From: Anagrus nilaparvatae
Taxonomy: Eukaryota > Arthropoda > Insecta > Hymenoptera > Mymaridae
Length of the DNA stretch: 64,000 nucleotides
Assembly: GCA_022575985.1 (NCBI GenBank)
Contig: JAKSXM010000014.1
Span: 18,724,001-18,788,000, forward strand
Reading direction: 5' to 3'
The notes below the pieces were generated by a model that saw nothing but the letters and a program-made list of their open reading frames with translations, had not been told where the DNA came from and did not search any database. Of the stretch, positions 48,750 through 61,520 are shown piece after piece (positions within the stretch are counted from its first letter, which is position 1; each line of letters starts with the position of its first letter). The position numbers were made by a program, and so were the translations under genes.

Positions 48750-50040
48750 ACTGTAATATGAAAAAGCTCAGATCATATATGAGCTTTCTTCTCACTACCA
48801 AAATTTTCGTCGATTTTTTTGAAGGATATTAAAAGTATTCAAAATTAACTAAAATCCCAAATACCTATTACATTACTATCCAGGGCCAGAAAATATTTAA
48901 AAGCTCTGATCATATGTGCTTTTTTCTTGCTATCAAAAATTTGTGGATTCTATTTTTTTTTTTTTTTTTTAAACAACACTAAACATTAAAACTAAAATAC
49001 CAAATATTTCATCACGACTGAACACCAAAATCGGGGTTATTTCTATGCACAATTGGGGCTTGACCCTTAAATTAGCCAAAACTACCCCTGAAAGGAATTT
49101 TTTTTCAACTTTTGCTCTAGCCCTCCAATATTTGGTCTAATAAAGGTTTTTGGGGTCGCTGATCACGAATATTGAAGTTATAACTATGAAAAATTACCCC
49201 TTAACCCCTAAATTAGCCAAAACTACCCCTAAAAGAGGTGTTTTTGTCTTATAGGGGTAGTTTTAGCTAATTTAAGGATGAAGATTTACGTTTTAATTGA
49301 AAAGACATCGATTTTTGTGATCCTAAAGTGAAAGTAGCGAAAACACACCTTTTAGGGGTAGTTTTGGCCAATTTGAGGGTGAAGGGGTAATTTTTCATAG
49401 TTATAACTTCAATATTCGTGATCAGCGACCCCAAAAACCTTTATTAGACCAAATATTGGAGGGCTAGAGCAAAAGTTGAAAAAAAATTCCTTTCAGGGGT
49501 AGTTTTGGCTAATTTAAGGGTCAAGCCCCAATTGCGCATAGAAATAACCCCGATTTTTGTGTTCAGCGACCCAAAAAACCTATAGTAGACCAAATCTGGT
49601 AGCGGCCACAAACAATACCACCAAAACCGTGATTCGACTGGAGTATTATGACCCATGGCTAGAAAATATGAAAAAGCTCAAATCATATGTGAGCTTTTTT
49701 CTCGCTGCCAATAGTTTTTTGGGTTTTAAGTGTTTTTTTTTTGTTGAAGTGATAATAAAAATATTAATACTTACTAATATTATAAATACCTATTAAATTA
49801 CCACCTATATGACTAGAAAATATTAAAAAGCTCAAATCATATTTATGTGCTTTTTTCTTACTAAAAAAATTTTTTTTGAGTTCTATTTTTTCAAATATTA
49901 GATTACGGCCCATGGTCAAAAAATATAAAAAAGCTCAGATCATAACAGGTGTGCTTTTTACTTCCTATCAAAGACTTTCTATAATAAATATTTTAATTAA
50001 TGTATATTTTGTCTAAAATACTAAATATTTTATGGCCAGA
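48750..50040. repeat. tandem array of ~130-bp hairpin units, interrupted
   Basis: Five units, each with a small palindrome of the form AAAGCTCAGATCATATGTGAGCTTTTTTC followed by TTGCTATCAAAAA, at about 48768, 48900, 49671, 49831 and 49932. They share the preceding phrase CATGGCTAGAAAATAT. Units two and three are separated by an inserted foldback element (49009-49646). No coding frame. Confidence 0.6.
49009..49646. mobile_element. 'ACTCCAGT' family foldback element inside the hairpin array
   Basis: Arms mirror around 49,255: TTGGTCTAATAAAGGTTTTT against AAAACCTTTATTAGACCAAA, and GGCTTGACCCTTAAATTAGC against its inverse. The right end is intact (CGTGATTCGACTGGAGTATT); the left arm starts abruptly within the ACTGAACACC phrase, so about 100 bp of the left end are missing. 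Confidence 0.65.
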
Positions 50041-50460
50041 AAAATAAAGAGTTGTTCAGGTCGCAGTTATTTAATTGCGATGGGTCGTGTAAGATTTTTC
50101 GTTGTCAAGAAACAAGAACTTTTTGACTGCTGATGAGAAAAAATTATTTCATTATTCATCTTATTTTATAAGGTTCTTTCATATGCTTGGAATTTTTCAT
50201 TTTTTTTTAGTCGATTTTTAGTTAAGCTGCATGGCCTGGGTCCATTACTCCTCCTAGAAATACTATCCTCTTGGACTTCGATTGTTTTAAAATGTATTTT
50301 GCACCTCAAGAAATTTAATATTTTTTAAATTCTATATATTTTTTGCACTCTACAAACTTAATGCAAAAATAATATAAAGAAAATTCTATTGAACTCAATT
50401 CATTTTTAATGCGTATTTCATTCTTCTCAAACGTTTTCTCAAAATGCGAGACGTAGGAAC

Positions 50461-50770
50461 TAAAAACCCCGAAATTTATAATAGTACATTTTTAGCCAAG
50501 GGAGCAAAAAAAAGATGAAAAAAAAGATGCCCAGATCGCACCTTTATGGTAAACTACGATCTGGGGTATATTCTTTTTTGGCTCCCATGGATAAAACGCA
50601 ATTTTTCATTTCAGTGAGGAGAAAGCGCGTTCATTTCGATCCCGCTGGGGGTCGAAAAAAATGTTTTCGATCTGCTAATAAGAAAATTTGTGAAATTTCC
50701 CCTGGAATTTTTTGCAAAGCTCAAATGCCTGTAAGATTTTCTTTAAGTCACGTAAAATTGGCAAAATAAT
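50461..50770. repeat. second copy of the 'CCCAGATCGCA' dispersed repeat
   Basis: Uninterrupted version of the repeat found split at 16286-17600: AGCCAAGGGAGCAAAAAAAA, CCCAGATCGCACC, CGATCTGGGGTAT, CCATGGATAAAACG and TCGATCCCGCTGGGGGTCG. The 84-codon frame at 50515-50769 runs through it but has no independent support. GCCCAGATCGCA and CGATCTGGGGTA form a short inverted pair. Confidence 0.55.
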
Positions 50771-53612
50771 TAAAAAGTAAAATAGGTCTCGTAAAAAAAG
50801 TAGGTACGGAATAGATTTTTATTTAAATTAACTAAATTTTGGATATATAATGTTTTATTGTTCTAAGAAAAATGACTCTATTTTCTTATGGAAATTGGGT
50901 TTAGACCAAATTTCCTGAAAGGTGTTAAATAATTATTATTATATGGATATACTTTATTATACCTTAGCAAGTGTTGTTAGGGTCTAAATAAAATATCACT
51001 TTTAACACAGTGTATTGAATATTTTGATTAGAAAAAATTGGAGTTGATCTTTTCGGCACAACGATTTTTGGTGTAAAACAATTCCGCAAAACTTTTTTGT
51101 GTAGAATCATTGATCCCTTGCCTCTAAATATAGTAAAAGTTGGTTCAACCTAAAAAACTAAATTCATGGCTGTTAAATCTGAATAATTTATTCCACATAT
51201 TGAGCTAACAATTTTTTGGATGTTTTGCCTCTGGCTAAATAATGTGAGGCTCGTCAGTACGTACACTATTTAGCCTTTTCGTAGATACCCATGAATAATA
51301 ATTTTTGTATAAAACAAAAAACAAAAAATTTTTTTTTAATTCAGTACCACCTAATTTTTTATCATGGAACGTGTTTAAAGGGGGGGGGGGCTTGGAAATC
51401 CGAAAATCAAGAGGTGGAGGGGTCAAAAGTGTCCAATTTAAGGGGGAGGGGTCAAATGGGACTTGGAATAATGCTAGTTTAGAGAATGAGAACAATTTGG
51501 GATTAGAATCTAGTAAAAATGATGATTACAAATTATATAAATAGCAAATTGTATTTTAATGTTGCGTAACATTTATGCATTATACCCAGTACTCAGCTGT
51601 AGTAAAAATATTCCATGCATTTAAGTTGTGTTTACACGAACCAGTTGTAAGTTTTTTTTTTACATTGCATCAATTTAAAGACATAAGGGAAGATGAAAAA
51701 GTTAGAAAAAAAATTACTCTCATAATAATTTCTTACTCCTATTTTTTATTAAACTATTAAAATTTTCTTTAACCCCTTTCTAGACCTGATTAATTTTTTT
51801 GAATCTTGTGTGCTTTGACTATACTCTTTAACATAAAAAGCACATGGAATAAAAAAAATTTAGGTCTAAAAAAGGGCTTTAGTAACAATAATCAAATAGA
51901 ATTCTTACATAATGCCAATAATAAAATGAGCTGCTTGCTCAAAAATTTATGAGGCATAATTAAATTTTATAATAGACTACCTAACATTTTTTTAATTAAA
52001 AATTTTTGAAAAAAAAATATATATCTTAAATACAATTGTATATTCTAATTGCAATTAGTGTTTCTCGTTTTTGCATGATTTACAACATTATTTTTAAAAT
52101 ATTTAAACATCTCAAATACAAAATATTTTGTCATTAAATTTATTATGTTAACTATAAATATAAAAATGTCAATTTAATAAAATCACATTTTCACAGAATC
52201 TTTAAATAAACATTTAAAAAAATAAAATTCATCTTTTTATTTCCTAGTTTGACTAATTTTTAGTATGTCAAATTAATCACTTATCATTTTTAGTTTTATT
52301 ACATTTAAATTATCTCATTACATTTTAAATTGTAAGAACTTTTTTTTCAATCTGTAATTTTATAAATTAAAAAAATGACTAACATAATTATCACAACTTA
52401 AAAATTGTAATTTACCTAATTTTTAACAAGTATAAATTTTCTTCACATTTTATTTACTTTAAGTTCTTTTTCAATCTCCAATGATAAATTTAATTTGCTA
52501 CCTATGTACATAATTTTCATATCTGAATTATTAAAAAACAATTATACCTGATAATCGTGCAATGGTAACTTTTGTAATAAAAAAATTATATTTCAATAAG
52601 AAAGTCACATTCGTACAAAAATTTTTTTCAATAAAATTCGTAATTTTAATTCTTAAGTTTTTTTTTTTGAAGCTCAATTATAGATACTTTTGCAAAATGG
52701 ATAAAATTTACTCTAGTGTTTAAATTTAAACTCATCTTCTTGAAGCCTATTCTAAATTTTTCGTAAAAAAACTTATTCATGTATGTCACAGTCACTGCAA
52801 CTGTTTTGATATTTTTAATTTAAGAATAATGATTTCAATTTATCTTCAAAAATTCCTGTTTAGTGTAATAATTTAAAAAACTGTTAAATAAATTTTGCAG
52901 GTACCAAATAATAAAAAAGTAATTAAAATTATAAGTTAAAATGAAGAAACATTTTTTTGAAGTTAGAATTAAATTCTTAAAAAATGAAGTTAAAATTTAA
53001 AATATTATTAATATTTTATTTTTTTTATTTATTAATATTAAGTAAAAATTTAAGATTGAGAATGATTTTTGCCCTTTTTGTCACAGTTGACAACATGTAC
53101 GAATAAATATTTGATAGAAACTAGTGAAAAAATTGTCATTTTTATTATTAATAAATTCATATAATTTTATTTTTCAAAAAAATAAAATTTTAAATTTTTT
53201 AACTCTTAAAACTTCATTTTCTAGTTACATGGGACTATTTTTATCAGGAATTCTAAATTATAGCCTCACAATGTCAAATTTTCAAATTGTCAAATATTTA
53301 ATGGATTTTTATGATCTGAAATTTGAATAATAATTTTTTTTTTTACTAGCTCTTACAGAACATGTATTAATCTTATTAAAATGCATACAAAATAAACTTA
53401 TAATTATGTGACTTTTCTCAGCCTCATATAAAAATTTTTTCATCATTCATTTAAAAATGGACAATATAAAATGTGCATTATACTTCTTTAGTATTGAATA
53501 GAATAACTAGTCTGGAAAAGTTTGTCACAGTAATTTTACACTTACTAGTCATTTGAATACTTTCATATGTACAGCTAACTTGATTTAAACTTAATTTAAA
53601 ATTATCTATGAA
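50771..53612. other. AT-rich intergenic DNA, no gene seen
   Basis: A G/C-run patch at 51379-51460 (GGGGGGGGGG and GGGGGAGGGG) yields three overlapping spurious frames. The remainder is AT-rich; the last 200 bp are likely the SLC25A51 3' UTR. Confidence 0.4.
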
Positions 53613-54593
53613 TTAAAATAATAATTTTTTAAGAGAATCGTAAGATGCATTAATTACTCCCCAACTTATAAAAGACCTGATAAAATTTAAATGAACTCCT
53701 TTATAAAAACTTGCTACACTACGATTCCTAGCTATATAGACTTCTCGAACACAAACAAACAATTTCTGAAAATCACCTCCAATTTTTGATTGCATATGAA
53801 TTTTAATAATATTCATTGGATAAAAGACTGTACTTGTGCATCCTCCAATTATTGCTCCACTAATAAAATTACCAACTATGGTATTTTCACTTCCCATAAA
53901 TTGCTTTGTTTTTTCTCTTAATGTAAAGAACGATAAATTAGATAAACTATTTCTGCAAACAATTGGTACAAATCCTCGATAAAATTCAAGAAAACCATAA
54001 TTTCTCCAAAGATACTTAAAAGCGTGAGGTGTGTTTTTAAATTTTTTATGATATCTCCAATCTTGAAGTAAAGTTTGAACTCTTTCTAAGGGCATTAGGA
54101 CTGCTTCAGCGGTCCCTGCAAAATTTGCAGCAAAAGCTTCTGTTAAAGTTTTATTATCTGTAAAAACATGAAGCCTATAACGACATCCTTCATAAAAACT
54201 GAACATTATACTCATAGATAAAGTTTTTTGACAAAGTGGTGGTAAAATTCCTCGGTATAAAAGTTTTATGCCTTCTTGCTTTATTTGTCTTGCTGCTGAT
54301 GATGCAGGTACACCTTCTAAAATCTATTTAAATGAAAATAAATAAATAATATTTTCTCTACAAATAAATTATTTTACCTGTCGAAATATAATTTTATTAA
54401 TTGGATATGTAACAGCAACATTAATAACTGCTGATCCCAATCCACATAAAAATTCTCTTCCATCGTTAGAATTTAATTTAAGTATAGCTGCTGAATTAGC
54501 AGATACTTTTTCAGCATTTTTCAGCCCCTCATTAATTTTACTGCTGGATTTTTTAGTTTGCGTAAAGTTTTCTTCAGGTCTTTTCCAATTCAT
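53613..54593 (-). CDS. mitochondrial NAD+ carrier (SLC25A51-like)
   Basis: Member of the mitochondrial carrier family, inner-membrane importer of NAD+. Two coding exons, 54593-54378 (72 codons) and 54323-53613, are joined across a 54-bp GT-AG intron and give 308 residues (human protein 297). Three carrier repeats show the modified signatures of this subfamily: YPINKIIFRQ (about 63-72), PLERVQTLLQ and YPMNIIKIHMQ. Other diagnostic blocks are LLYRGILPPLCQKT, EFYRGFVPIVCRN, QSKIGGDFQ and SFISWGVINASY. The start at 54593 (MNWKRPEEN) gives a normal length; an in-frame ATG at 54629 would add 12 hydrophobic residues and is less likely. It lies head to head with the SMCO4 gene, 1.2 kb apart. Confidence 0.92.
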
Positions 54594-54629
54594 ATTGATT
54601 GATATAAGAGACACAATAATTTTAAGCAC

Positions 54630-55787
54630 TTAGATTTTCTAAAAAAATATCAAAATGTATTAGGATAATGATTTTATTGTCACAGTAAAAATATTACATA
54701 AGTTTTATTACCTTGATTTTTCAGATAACTTAGTTATTAAAACAATTGTTTTAATACATATAAGAATTATCCATTTTCTATCCTTTTTTAAATGAAATTT
54801 ATTTAAAAATTAATTTTCCTATTCTCATTTTTTGTTTTATTGTTCTATAATCACAGAGTGATAATATAATTCTTTTATCACTAAAGGCATTAAATTTAAA
54901 ATATTTTATTGACACCATATTTTCATAATATAACAATTATTTAATTAAAATGATAAAAAAGTGATAAATTCATTAGGTTATGTTGCTAATTTATAAAATT
55001 CTTTAAAGGTTACCAAACACTATACTATTATTAGATTTCAATTCAAGATCACAATTCACATCACATAATTTCACATTTAATATAAGATATATATATATAT
55101 ATATATATTATTATATGTATCTCGTTATGTATATATTGAATAATATGCAAAAATATTAATTTATATTTACAATAATCTAATGAACTGTACCTTTGGAAAA
55201 TTTAAATTGATTAGCACCCTTATAAAACAATTTTTTATCAATAATTCCAAATAATATTCCAAGAGAGTAATAATTATAATTTTTGATTTCCAAAAAAAGT
55301 AAATTCTAGCTCTTTTGAACTTTAAAATATACCCTCTAAACTACCATCTATACTCTATAGCATAAACAGCATTCAGAATTTATTAATTAATTAACATATT
55401 ATCTGACATTAATTATTGCTGAAACTGAACTATGGAAGTAAAGGAAGGAGAATCACACCACCTTGCACACCACCATTAGTCATTTTTTTAAACCAGCTGT
55501 TTCGAGAGTGCTTAGTATATTATCAAATATAGTTTCTGTTTAAAAAAAACCTTTGGATTTGATTCTTTTTTAAATACAGGTAACTTATAAATATTTTGTT
55601 TATTAACTTTAAAAATTAGCTAAAAATAGCTATAATTAGCTATACTATTAAAAATTTATGAGTAGATTTCCAATTCTCCATTCATGCTGTTTGTTTATTG
55701 AATATAACCTCATTTTTTGTAACCTAAACAGATGTTTATAAAAATGATTATTAAATTAATTTCTTATTCTAGATTTCTAGCACCAAA
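54630..55787. promoter_or_regulatory. divergent intergenic region between SLC25A51 and SMCO4 genes
   Basis: 1.2 kb between oppositely transcribed starts. It must hold the promoters of both and probably an upstream noncoding SMCO4 exon, since an acceptor (TTCTTATTCTAG, ending 55772) lies just before that coding exon. The least AT-rich spot is about 55425-55515. It includes an (AT)n run at 55088-55109. Confidence 0.4.
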
Positions 55788-55967
55788 ATGCGTCAATTAA
55801 AAGGTAAAACGAAAGAAACAAGTAAACAGAAAAAAGAACGTAAAAAGGAGTTCTTTGAAATGAAGCAAAGAATTTTCACTATCGTACTACCTACTGTAGT
55901 AACAATGTTTTTACTTATTGCAGCATATGTTTATTTTAAAACTCGTCCAAAATCAATTGAATATTAG
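55788..55967 (+). CDS. SMCO4-like single-pass membrane protein
   Basis: A 59-residue protein in one exon. The N-terminal half is highly charged (MRQLKGKTKETSKQKKERKK), a predicted basic coiled coil. One membrane segment of about 20 residues (about 30-50, IVLPTVVTMFLLIAAYVYF) is followed by a short tail KTRPKSIEY. Length, the MRQLKGK start and the TRP motif after the membrane helix match vertebrate SMCO4 (single-pass membrane protein with coiled-coil domains 4), which is 59 residues long. Molecular function is unknown. It is preceded by splice acceptors (ending 55772 and 55780), so a 5' noncoding exon is likely upstream. Confidence 0.88.
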   Translation: MRQLKGKTKETSKQKKERKKEFFEMKQRIFTIVLPTVVTMFLLIAAYVYFKTRPKSIEY

Positions 55968-57187
55968 TTTTCAGAAAGTATTACTATAAGTAAGAATATG
56001 TATTTCATTCCAGTGTAAGTTACTCTTTTATATTTTAAAGGTCGATTGATTAAAAATATGATTCAATATTCCTCTTTCATTAAAAAAAATCTATGAACAA
56101 TATGTGCTATCAATAAAAATTTATATGTAATATGCAAAGCATCGGTGCTTGCTAAATTACATTCTTCATAATATTTGTTTAAAATTAAAATTACTAATTG
56201 ATTTTAAGAATCAACATCTAGAACCAATTTATTTATTTAATTTTACTTTTCAGTAATTATGTATTTCTGTCATATTCGTCAAAACAGCTATGATAAATTT
56301 CTTGAATTCGCTTGAATAGCAATAAAAATAATTTAGTTGTAAGACCAATAAACTTCAATTTTCTGAATTTAAAGAAAATCATTTTTTACTTTATAAGTAA
56401 ATGTATGATTTCGAAAATCATTGAAAAGAATATATGATATAAAACTATATTTTATTAATCTTGTTGAAGAAATGTGTATTATAGACTTAAGTTATAATAA
56501 TTATTATAGCTTAATCATTTACTAACATTATTAAATACCTATAATAAAATTATGTAAATCAAAAAATCTTTTGATACAAGAAATATTTTTTAAAATTGTT
56601 AAAAGTATAAATGTATTAAATGTTTTATGCGAAAAATTTAATAAATGTTTATTTTTTTTAAATTATTTATATTTATGATATAAAAAATAATAAAAATATA
56701 TTAAAAAAAAAAAAAAAAATCATTTTATAGGTTTTTTTTCCAATCCATTAAATTAATGTATGTCTGCATATTTTTACTCAGATATGGTTTAATTATTATT
56801 CAACCATTAAACCAATATCAAATTAAAAAACAAAATAAAACTACTTTACTGTAATTATGAAACTGGATAATAGAACTGGAATCAAGAAATTAATTTCATT
56901 TTATCTAAGTTTAAAATCAAAGTTTCAATTAAAAAATCGTTTTGATGAATAGAAAACACTGGGTATACGTTAATTCAAAGAGATATAGATTATATCCACA
57001 AATCTAATGTGAGTTTATAGTTATAAATTGAAAAGATTTATTATTGATCCAACAAGTTCGAAAAAAATTTTATTATAAATTTTATAATTAGACGTAACAA
57101 ATATTAAAATTAAAGATTAAAGCAAACACGTGAACTTATAATTATCCTATACCTATGCTTTTAAATCTTGCGCTTCGTTATGTAAGT
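55968..57187. other. SMCO4 3' UTR and AT-rich intergenic DNA
   Basis: AATAAA-type signals occur at several places after the stop (for instance 56113 and 56321). Otherwise AT-rich with no frame, up to the retrotransposon. Confidence 0.4.
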
Positions 57188-57835
57188 TGTAATGTATATG
57201 TATTAGTTATAATACATATATCGTATAAATATGTGTTGGTATTACATACTTGGTAACTTTTATTAAAATGTTAAAAGCGTTATTTTAACTTCATTATAAA
57301 ATCAAGTAATTTCTAGATAGATAAAATTCGTAAACTTATTGCGTCCATATGCCCTATAATTTTTCCTTATAAAATAAATACTATGAGATTAATTTAAGTA
57401 TAAAAATAGATAAATCATGCATGACACAGTTACATGAGAATATTTTAACGAACAGATTGATATTACAAACAAATCTGGCAATCATTAAAAGAAATTAAAT
57501 AAATATTAAGTATGGGAATTTCCGGCAACGATCCAGCTGTAAGCACTTGACTTTCCACAAAAGATCAAGAAGGGAGGATTTTGGGGACAGCGCCAGATGC
57601 AATCAACTCAACGAGCGGCACTTCGTATCTAGCTTCCAAATAGTTTACATTAAAAATTGAATAAACAGTAACTTGCTTTTCAACATAAAATACGAAGTCT
57701 TCTTATTATATATAAATACCTAAAAACCTATCCCGTACATTATAGGGTTGTAGTTTTAATAACTAATCGCGAATTGAACCTACCCGCTCTTTATTAAATT
57801 ACTAAAGAAAAAGACAGAAAATACGGAACATTACA
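57188..57835 (+). repeat. 5' long terminal repeat
   Basis: Begins TGTAATGTATATG and ends GGAACATTACA. A TATA-like TATATATAAATA lies at about 57706-57717, upstream of the likely transcript start. A GC-richer block is at 57520-57640. Confidence 0.9.
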
Positions 57836-57836
57836 T

Positions 57837-57850
57837 TGGTGACAGTGTGG
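57837..57850 (+). promoter_or_regulatory. tRNA primer-binding site of the retrotransposon
   Basis: TGGTGACAGTGTGG, one base after the 5' LTR, would pair with a tRNA 3' end reading CCACACTGTCACCA. Which tRNA this is cannot be told from the window. Confidence 0.6.
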
Positions 57851-57985
57851 TTTTTTCGCCAACTCAGTGTATTGGATAAAATTTAAAGTGAAAAACATCA
57901 TCAAACAAGATATTATTGACAATAATGTTAATTTATAAGAAATTAAAGACAGTGTTAAGTTATTTGAATGTTAAATTATATAAAA

Positions 57986-58048
57986 ATGGGTGAAAAAGAA
58001 AAAATGAACAATTTGTTTATAAGAAGAGGACAGACAAGAAAAGAATAA
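57986..58048 (+). other. short frame at the start of the retrotransposon interior
   Basis: A 20-codon frame (MGEKEKMNNLFIRRGQTRKE) followed by a stop and a GC-richer stretch to about 58200. It could be the remnant of a gag start, but nothing confirms it. Confidence 0.2.
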
Positions 58049-59165
58049 TGAAAAATTTTTGAGAAAATTCAAAGTACCAAACTGCTCTCTCCAAGGTTTT
58101 GGTCACGTTTTCCTTCGGAGCATCAGGACGAATGTCAGAGTGGGGTGATTTTGTTTTCCGTGGGCAAAGAAATGGACAAATTCACTAACAATAACGGTAC
58201 ATGTTAAAATAATATTTAAAAAAAAAAAAATAAATAAATAAATAAAATAAAATTCTCAGTAACTAAAATGTAAATAAATATTTTTTTTATATATTTTGTT
58301 ATAACATATATATATGTAAATTTTTGTTTTTATATGTTTTTTTTTTTTTGTGAAATGACTATATGCTCGTAATTATTTTTTAATAAATCTAGATTATAAT
58401 AAAAATATTTTTGAATTTATATATGAGAATACACTTCTATCATACGTAAAATACACATATTTTTTTGCAGACAAGATTGAAAAAAAGCATATAAAATATT
58501 TCATTGTAAAGATAAAATAATTATAAAAATTTACATAGTTAAATATACTATATAAGAGTATTTTTAATTTTTAATAGTATACACATGCGTTCATATTTTA
58601 ATAAATAATCAAAAATTTTTTTGAGATTTTCAAATATCCCGCAGAGGATCGCATGTACACTGAAAAAAAAAATATATATATATAAAATAAAAATTTTTTT
58701 TTTTTTGGAAAAGGGAAATTCCATGAAAAACTTAATTTTAAAATTTTAAATGTTTAAATAATATTAAAGGATAAAAAAAAATTAAATCATATTATAAATT
58801 TTAAATTAAAAGTTTAAAATGTAGATTCGAGTATACTAATCAAATATTTTTCAGTGTACATACATTTGAAAATCTTACATAAAAATTACTTAATTCGTTG
58901 ATAAATACACATATTGCACACACACAACATACATATATGAAAGGCGAGATTTTTTTTTTGTTATCCAAGTACAAATTTTAAAGTTTGAAAATATGAAATA
59001 TTTTTTTTCTTGTTAAAATTGGTTGCACATGTTTGATCTACTTAGTATTTTTACTTGTTTATCGGAATGAATTTAATTTTTCAATTAAAAAAAAAAAAAA
59101 AAATAAAAAATAAAAATAAGTGATGCATTCAGAAAAGTATTAAGAAAAGAATAATAATAATAAAC

Positions 59166-59363
59166 GTGAAAATAAAAAATTTAAATAATGAAGGCTTACA
59201 TCCTCGGAAGCTGCAAAAGGTCCTAGTCTGCGCAGACAAGGCACCGGTTCCAGTATCCATGGAGGATGTACAAGCAGAATTATTTAACGAAAAAACTTTT
59301 AAGCTCAGTATTTACAGTAAAAATAGAGTCAAATTTAATATATTACCCCCACTAATGGCATAA
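59166..59363 (+). pseudogene. possible remnant coding frame in the retrotransposon
   Basis: A 65-codon frame with balanced composition in its middle (LVCADKAPVPVSMEDVQAEL) stands out from the surrounding A/T runs. It resembles no retroviral domain that I can name; it may be a captured or decayed gag/pol piece. Confidence 0.25.
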
Positions 59364-59415
59364 TCCCGCAGTAAAATTATACTGGGGACAATGTGCTTAA
59401 GGCTGCAGGAGTAAG

Positions 59416-59780
59416 CACTAATGACAGGTTGATGTCACTAGGTAAATGTGGCACGTATGATGGAATAGTGTCACCAAGCCGTAAGGCTAGGGACAAGGTG
59501 TTAGTCGATGGTAATATCGGCAACACAGGGATGACCATGGTAGACGTACCCAGGCATTCGGAAGTCATACCTTGTCATTCGTCATTGAGTGGGGATAAAA
59601 CACTAATGACAGGTGGATGTCACTGGGTTAATATTCTAGTGACATGTATGACGGAATATTGTCACCAAGCCATAAGGCTAGGGACAAGGCGTTAGTCGGT
59701 GATAATATCGGCAACGCGGGAATGACCATGATAGATTATCTAGGCATTCGGAAGTCATACCCTGTCATTGAGTGGGATGA
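59416..59780 (+). repeat. two ~185-bp direct repeats inside the retrotransposon
   Basis: Unit 1 (59416-59600) and unit 2 (59601-59780) both start CACTAATGACAGG. They share GTCACCAAGCC, AAGGCTAGGGACAAGG, GTTAGTCG, AATATCGGCAAC, GGAATGACCAT-type phrases and GGCATTCGGAAGTCATACC. Estimated identity is about 85%. They are markedly GC-richer than the rest of the element; the frames 59377-59568 and 59393-59695 across them are not conserved between units. Confidence 0.8.
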
Positions 59781-59852
59781 AGAAAAAAAAAATAAATAAA
59801 TAAATAAATAAAGTATAAATATTTAATAAAATAAAGTTATACGACAAACATT

Positions 59853-59854
<2 letters not shown>

Positions 59855-59907
<53 letters not shown>
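59855..59907. repeat. long poly(A) run
   Basis: About 50 uninterrupted A residues after an AAGTTATACGACAAACATTA leader. Its exact length is likely unreliable in the assembly. It could mark the tail of an integrated reverse transcript within the element. Confidence 0.7.
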
Positions 59908-59909
<2 letters not shown>

Positions 59910-61509
59910 AAAATCTGATATTGCTCACTTATCAAAATCACGACTTCAGATATATCCCGTTTATCTTAGACAAAAGGCCCAAGTTTTCTCTAAAATGACC
60001 AGGAAAATTTTTTTATATGAATTGAACTAAAAATATTATCGCTTTATTAAAGTGAGATTGTTATTTTTTTTGATTGGCTAAAATTGGAGTTAAACGCAGA
60101 AATCTTAATTGAAGTTAATTATTTTTGGCAAATAAATAAATTTGAATCTTTTACAGGATTTTTTTAATAAAAGGGCTTCTCTTTTAAATTTTTTTTAAAA
60201 AATATAGACACACATACGCACACCTACAAACACAAAAAAAATATAAGAATAATAATAATAAAGCAATTTAATGTACATAGAAATATAAAATGACAAAAAT
60301 ATACCCTCTTATTCTGGTTCGTTATTATATTTATGTCAAGAAATTTGAATAAATTTGTTTTATGCATTAATATACTAATTAATGCATAAATTTTAAAAAG
60401 CAAAATCGAAATAAAAAATCGGATTGTTAAATTTAATAGTTGAATAAATGAGAAATTGACAAAGATATGTTTATTGTAAACAATGTTCCCAACGTTTCAA
60501 GTCTTTATAAAAAGGAAAATTTATAAAAAAATTTTTTTTTTTTTGGATGATTTTAAATATTAAAACGGTTCCATTGATTTTATGATCCAAAAATGCTAAA
60601 GAGCTATATATATATAAAATATAAATAATATAATTTGTATATTATAAACACAGGAGAATATATAAAATTTTTGTCATTTTAAATTTTTAAGCTGTGATTT
60701 ATCGTATAAATTATGCAGTTTTATGATTTATTCAAATACATGTTATATATATTTAATTATTATATATTTAATTCAAATAAAATAATTTTATATTGTATTA
60801 TTTTAAAATTAAAGTTGAATTAATTATTATGTAAACTAATGATATTTAGCTTCAATGTATAAACAAAGGTTTTAACACGTGTAAAAAGCATAGAATTTTT
60901 ATGATTTGTATTATTAATTAACATATTGTAAGCCACATATTGCATACTTATGGTATCTTTGTATGAAAAAAAAAATAGTTAAAAAAAAAAAAATATATAT
61001 ATATATAATTATATATATATATATACTATATATATAAACTCAAATACCTTTCCCATTTCTTTTCAGGATTCATCAGAATTGGTAATTATTCACATGAAAT
61101 TATTTATAATTTTGCATTCTTGATTTAAATTCCTAATTTTAAAAATTATGTATACCTATAATTATTTTTAAAACCTATCGGTAAATTTTGAAATAAATTA
61201 AGTTTTCTATCTGGCATGTAAATAATTACCAATCATAAGTTATTAAAGAAAATTTTAAATAATTATAAGAAAACTAATAATAATAATAATAGTTAATAGA
61301 ATTTCATGTTATAAAAATTGTATAGAGAAATTAAAGGGTATTAAAAGTAATAAGAAAATATTTAGGTACCATAAAAATAAAATTTTTGCAGGATAATTTG
61401 TACAAATATTTCAAGATTCTTTTAAGTGAATTGTTATGTTAAAGTTTTTATAATTGAAAATTATAAAATAAAAAAAAAAAAATGTTTTTGACATTTTTTT
61501 TTTTGAATT

Positions 61510-61520
61510 AAGGAGGGAGG
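61510..61520 (+). promoter_or_regulatory. polypurine tract of the retrotransposon
   Basis: AAGGAGGGAGG lies directly before the 3' LTR, where the plus-strand primer is expected. Confidence 0.7.

Noticed and set aside
50515..50769. 84-codon plus frame
   Set aside because: Part of a dispersed repeat whose other copy (16.3-17.6 kb) has no matching open frame.
51235..51544. Overlapping frames on a poly-G patch
   Set aside because: Low-complexity G/C runs produce several mutually overlapping frames on both strands.
59393..59695. 100-codon plus frame in the retrotransposon
   Set aside because: It runs through the 185-bp tandem repeat, but the reading is not kept between the two units.
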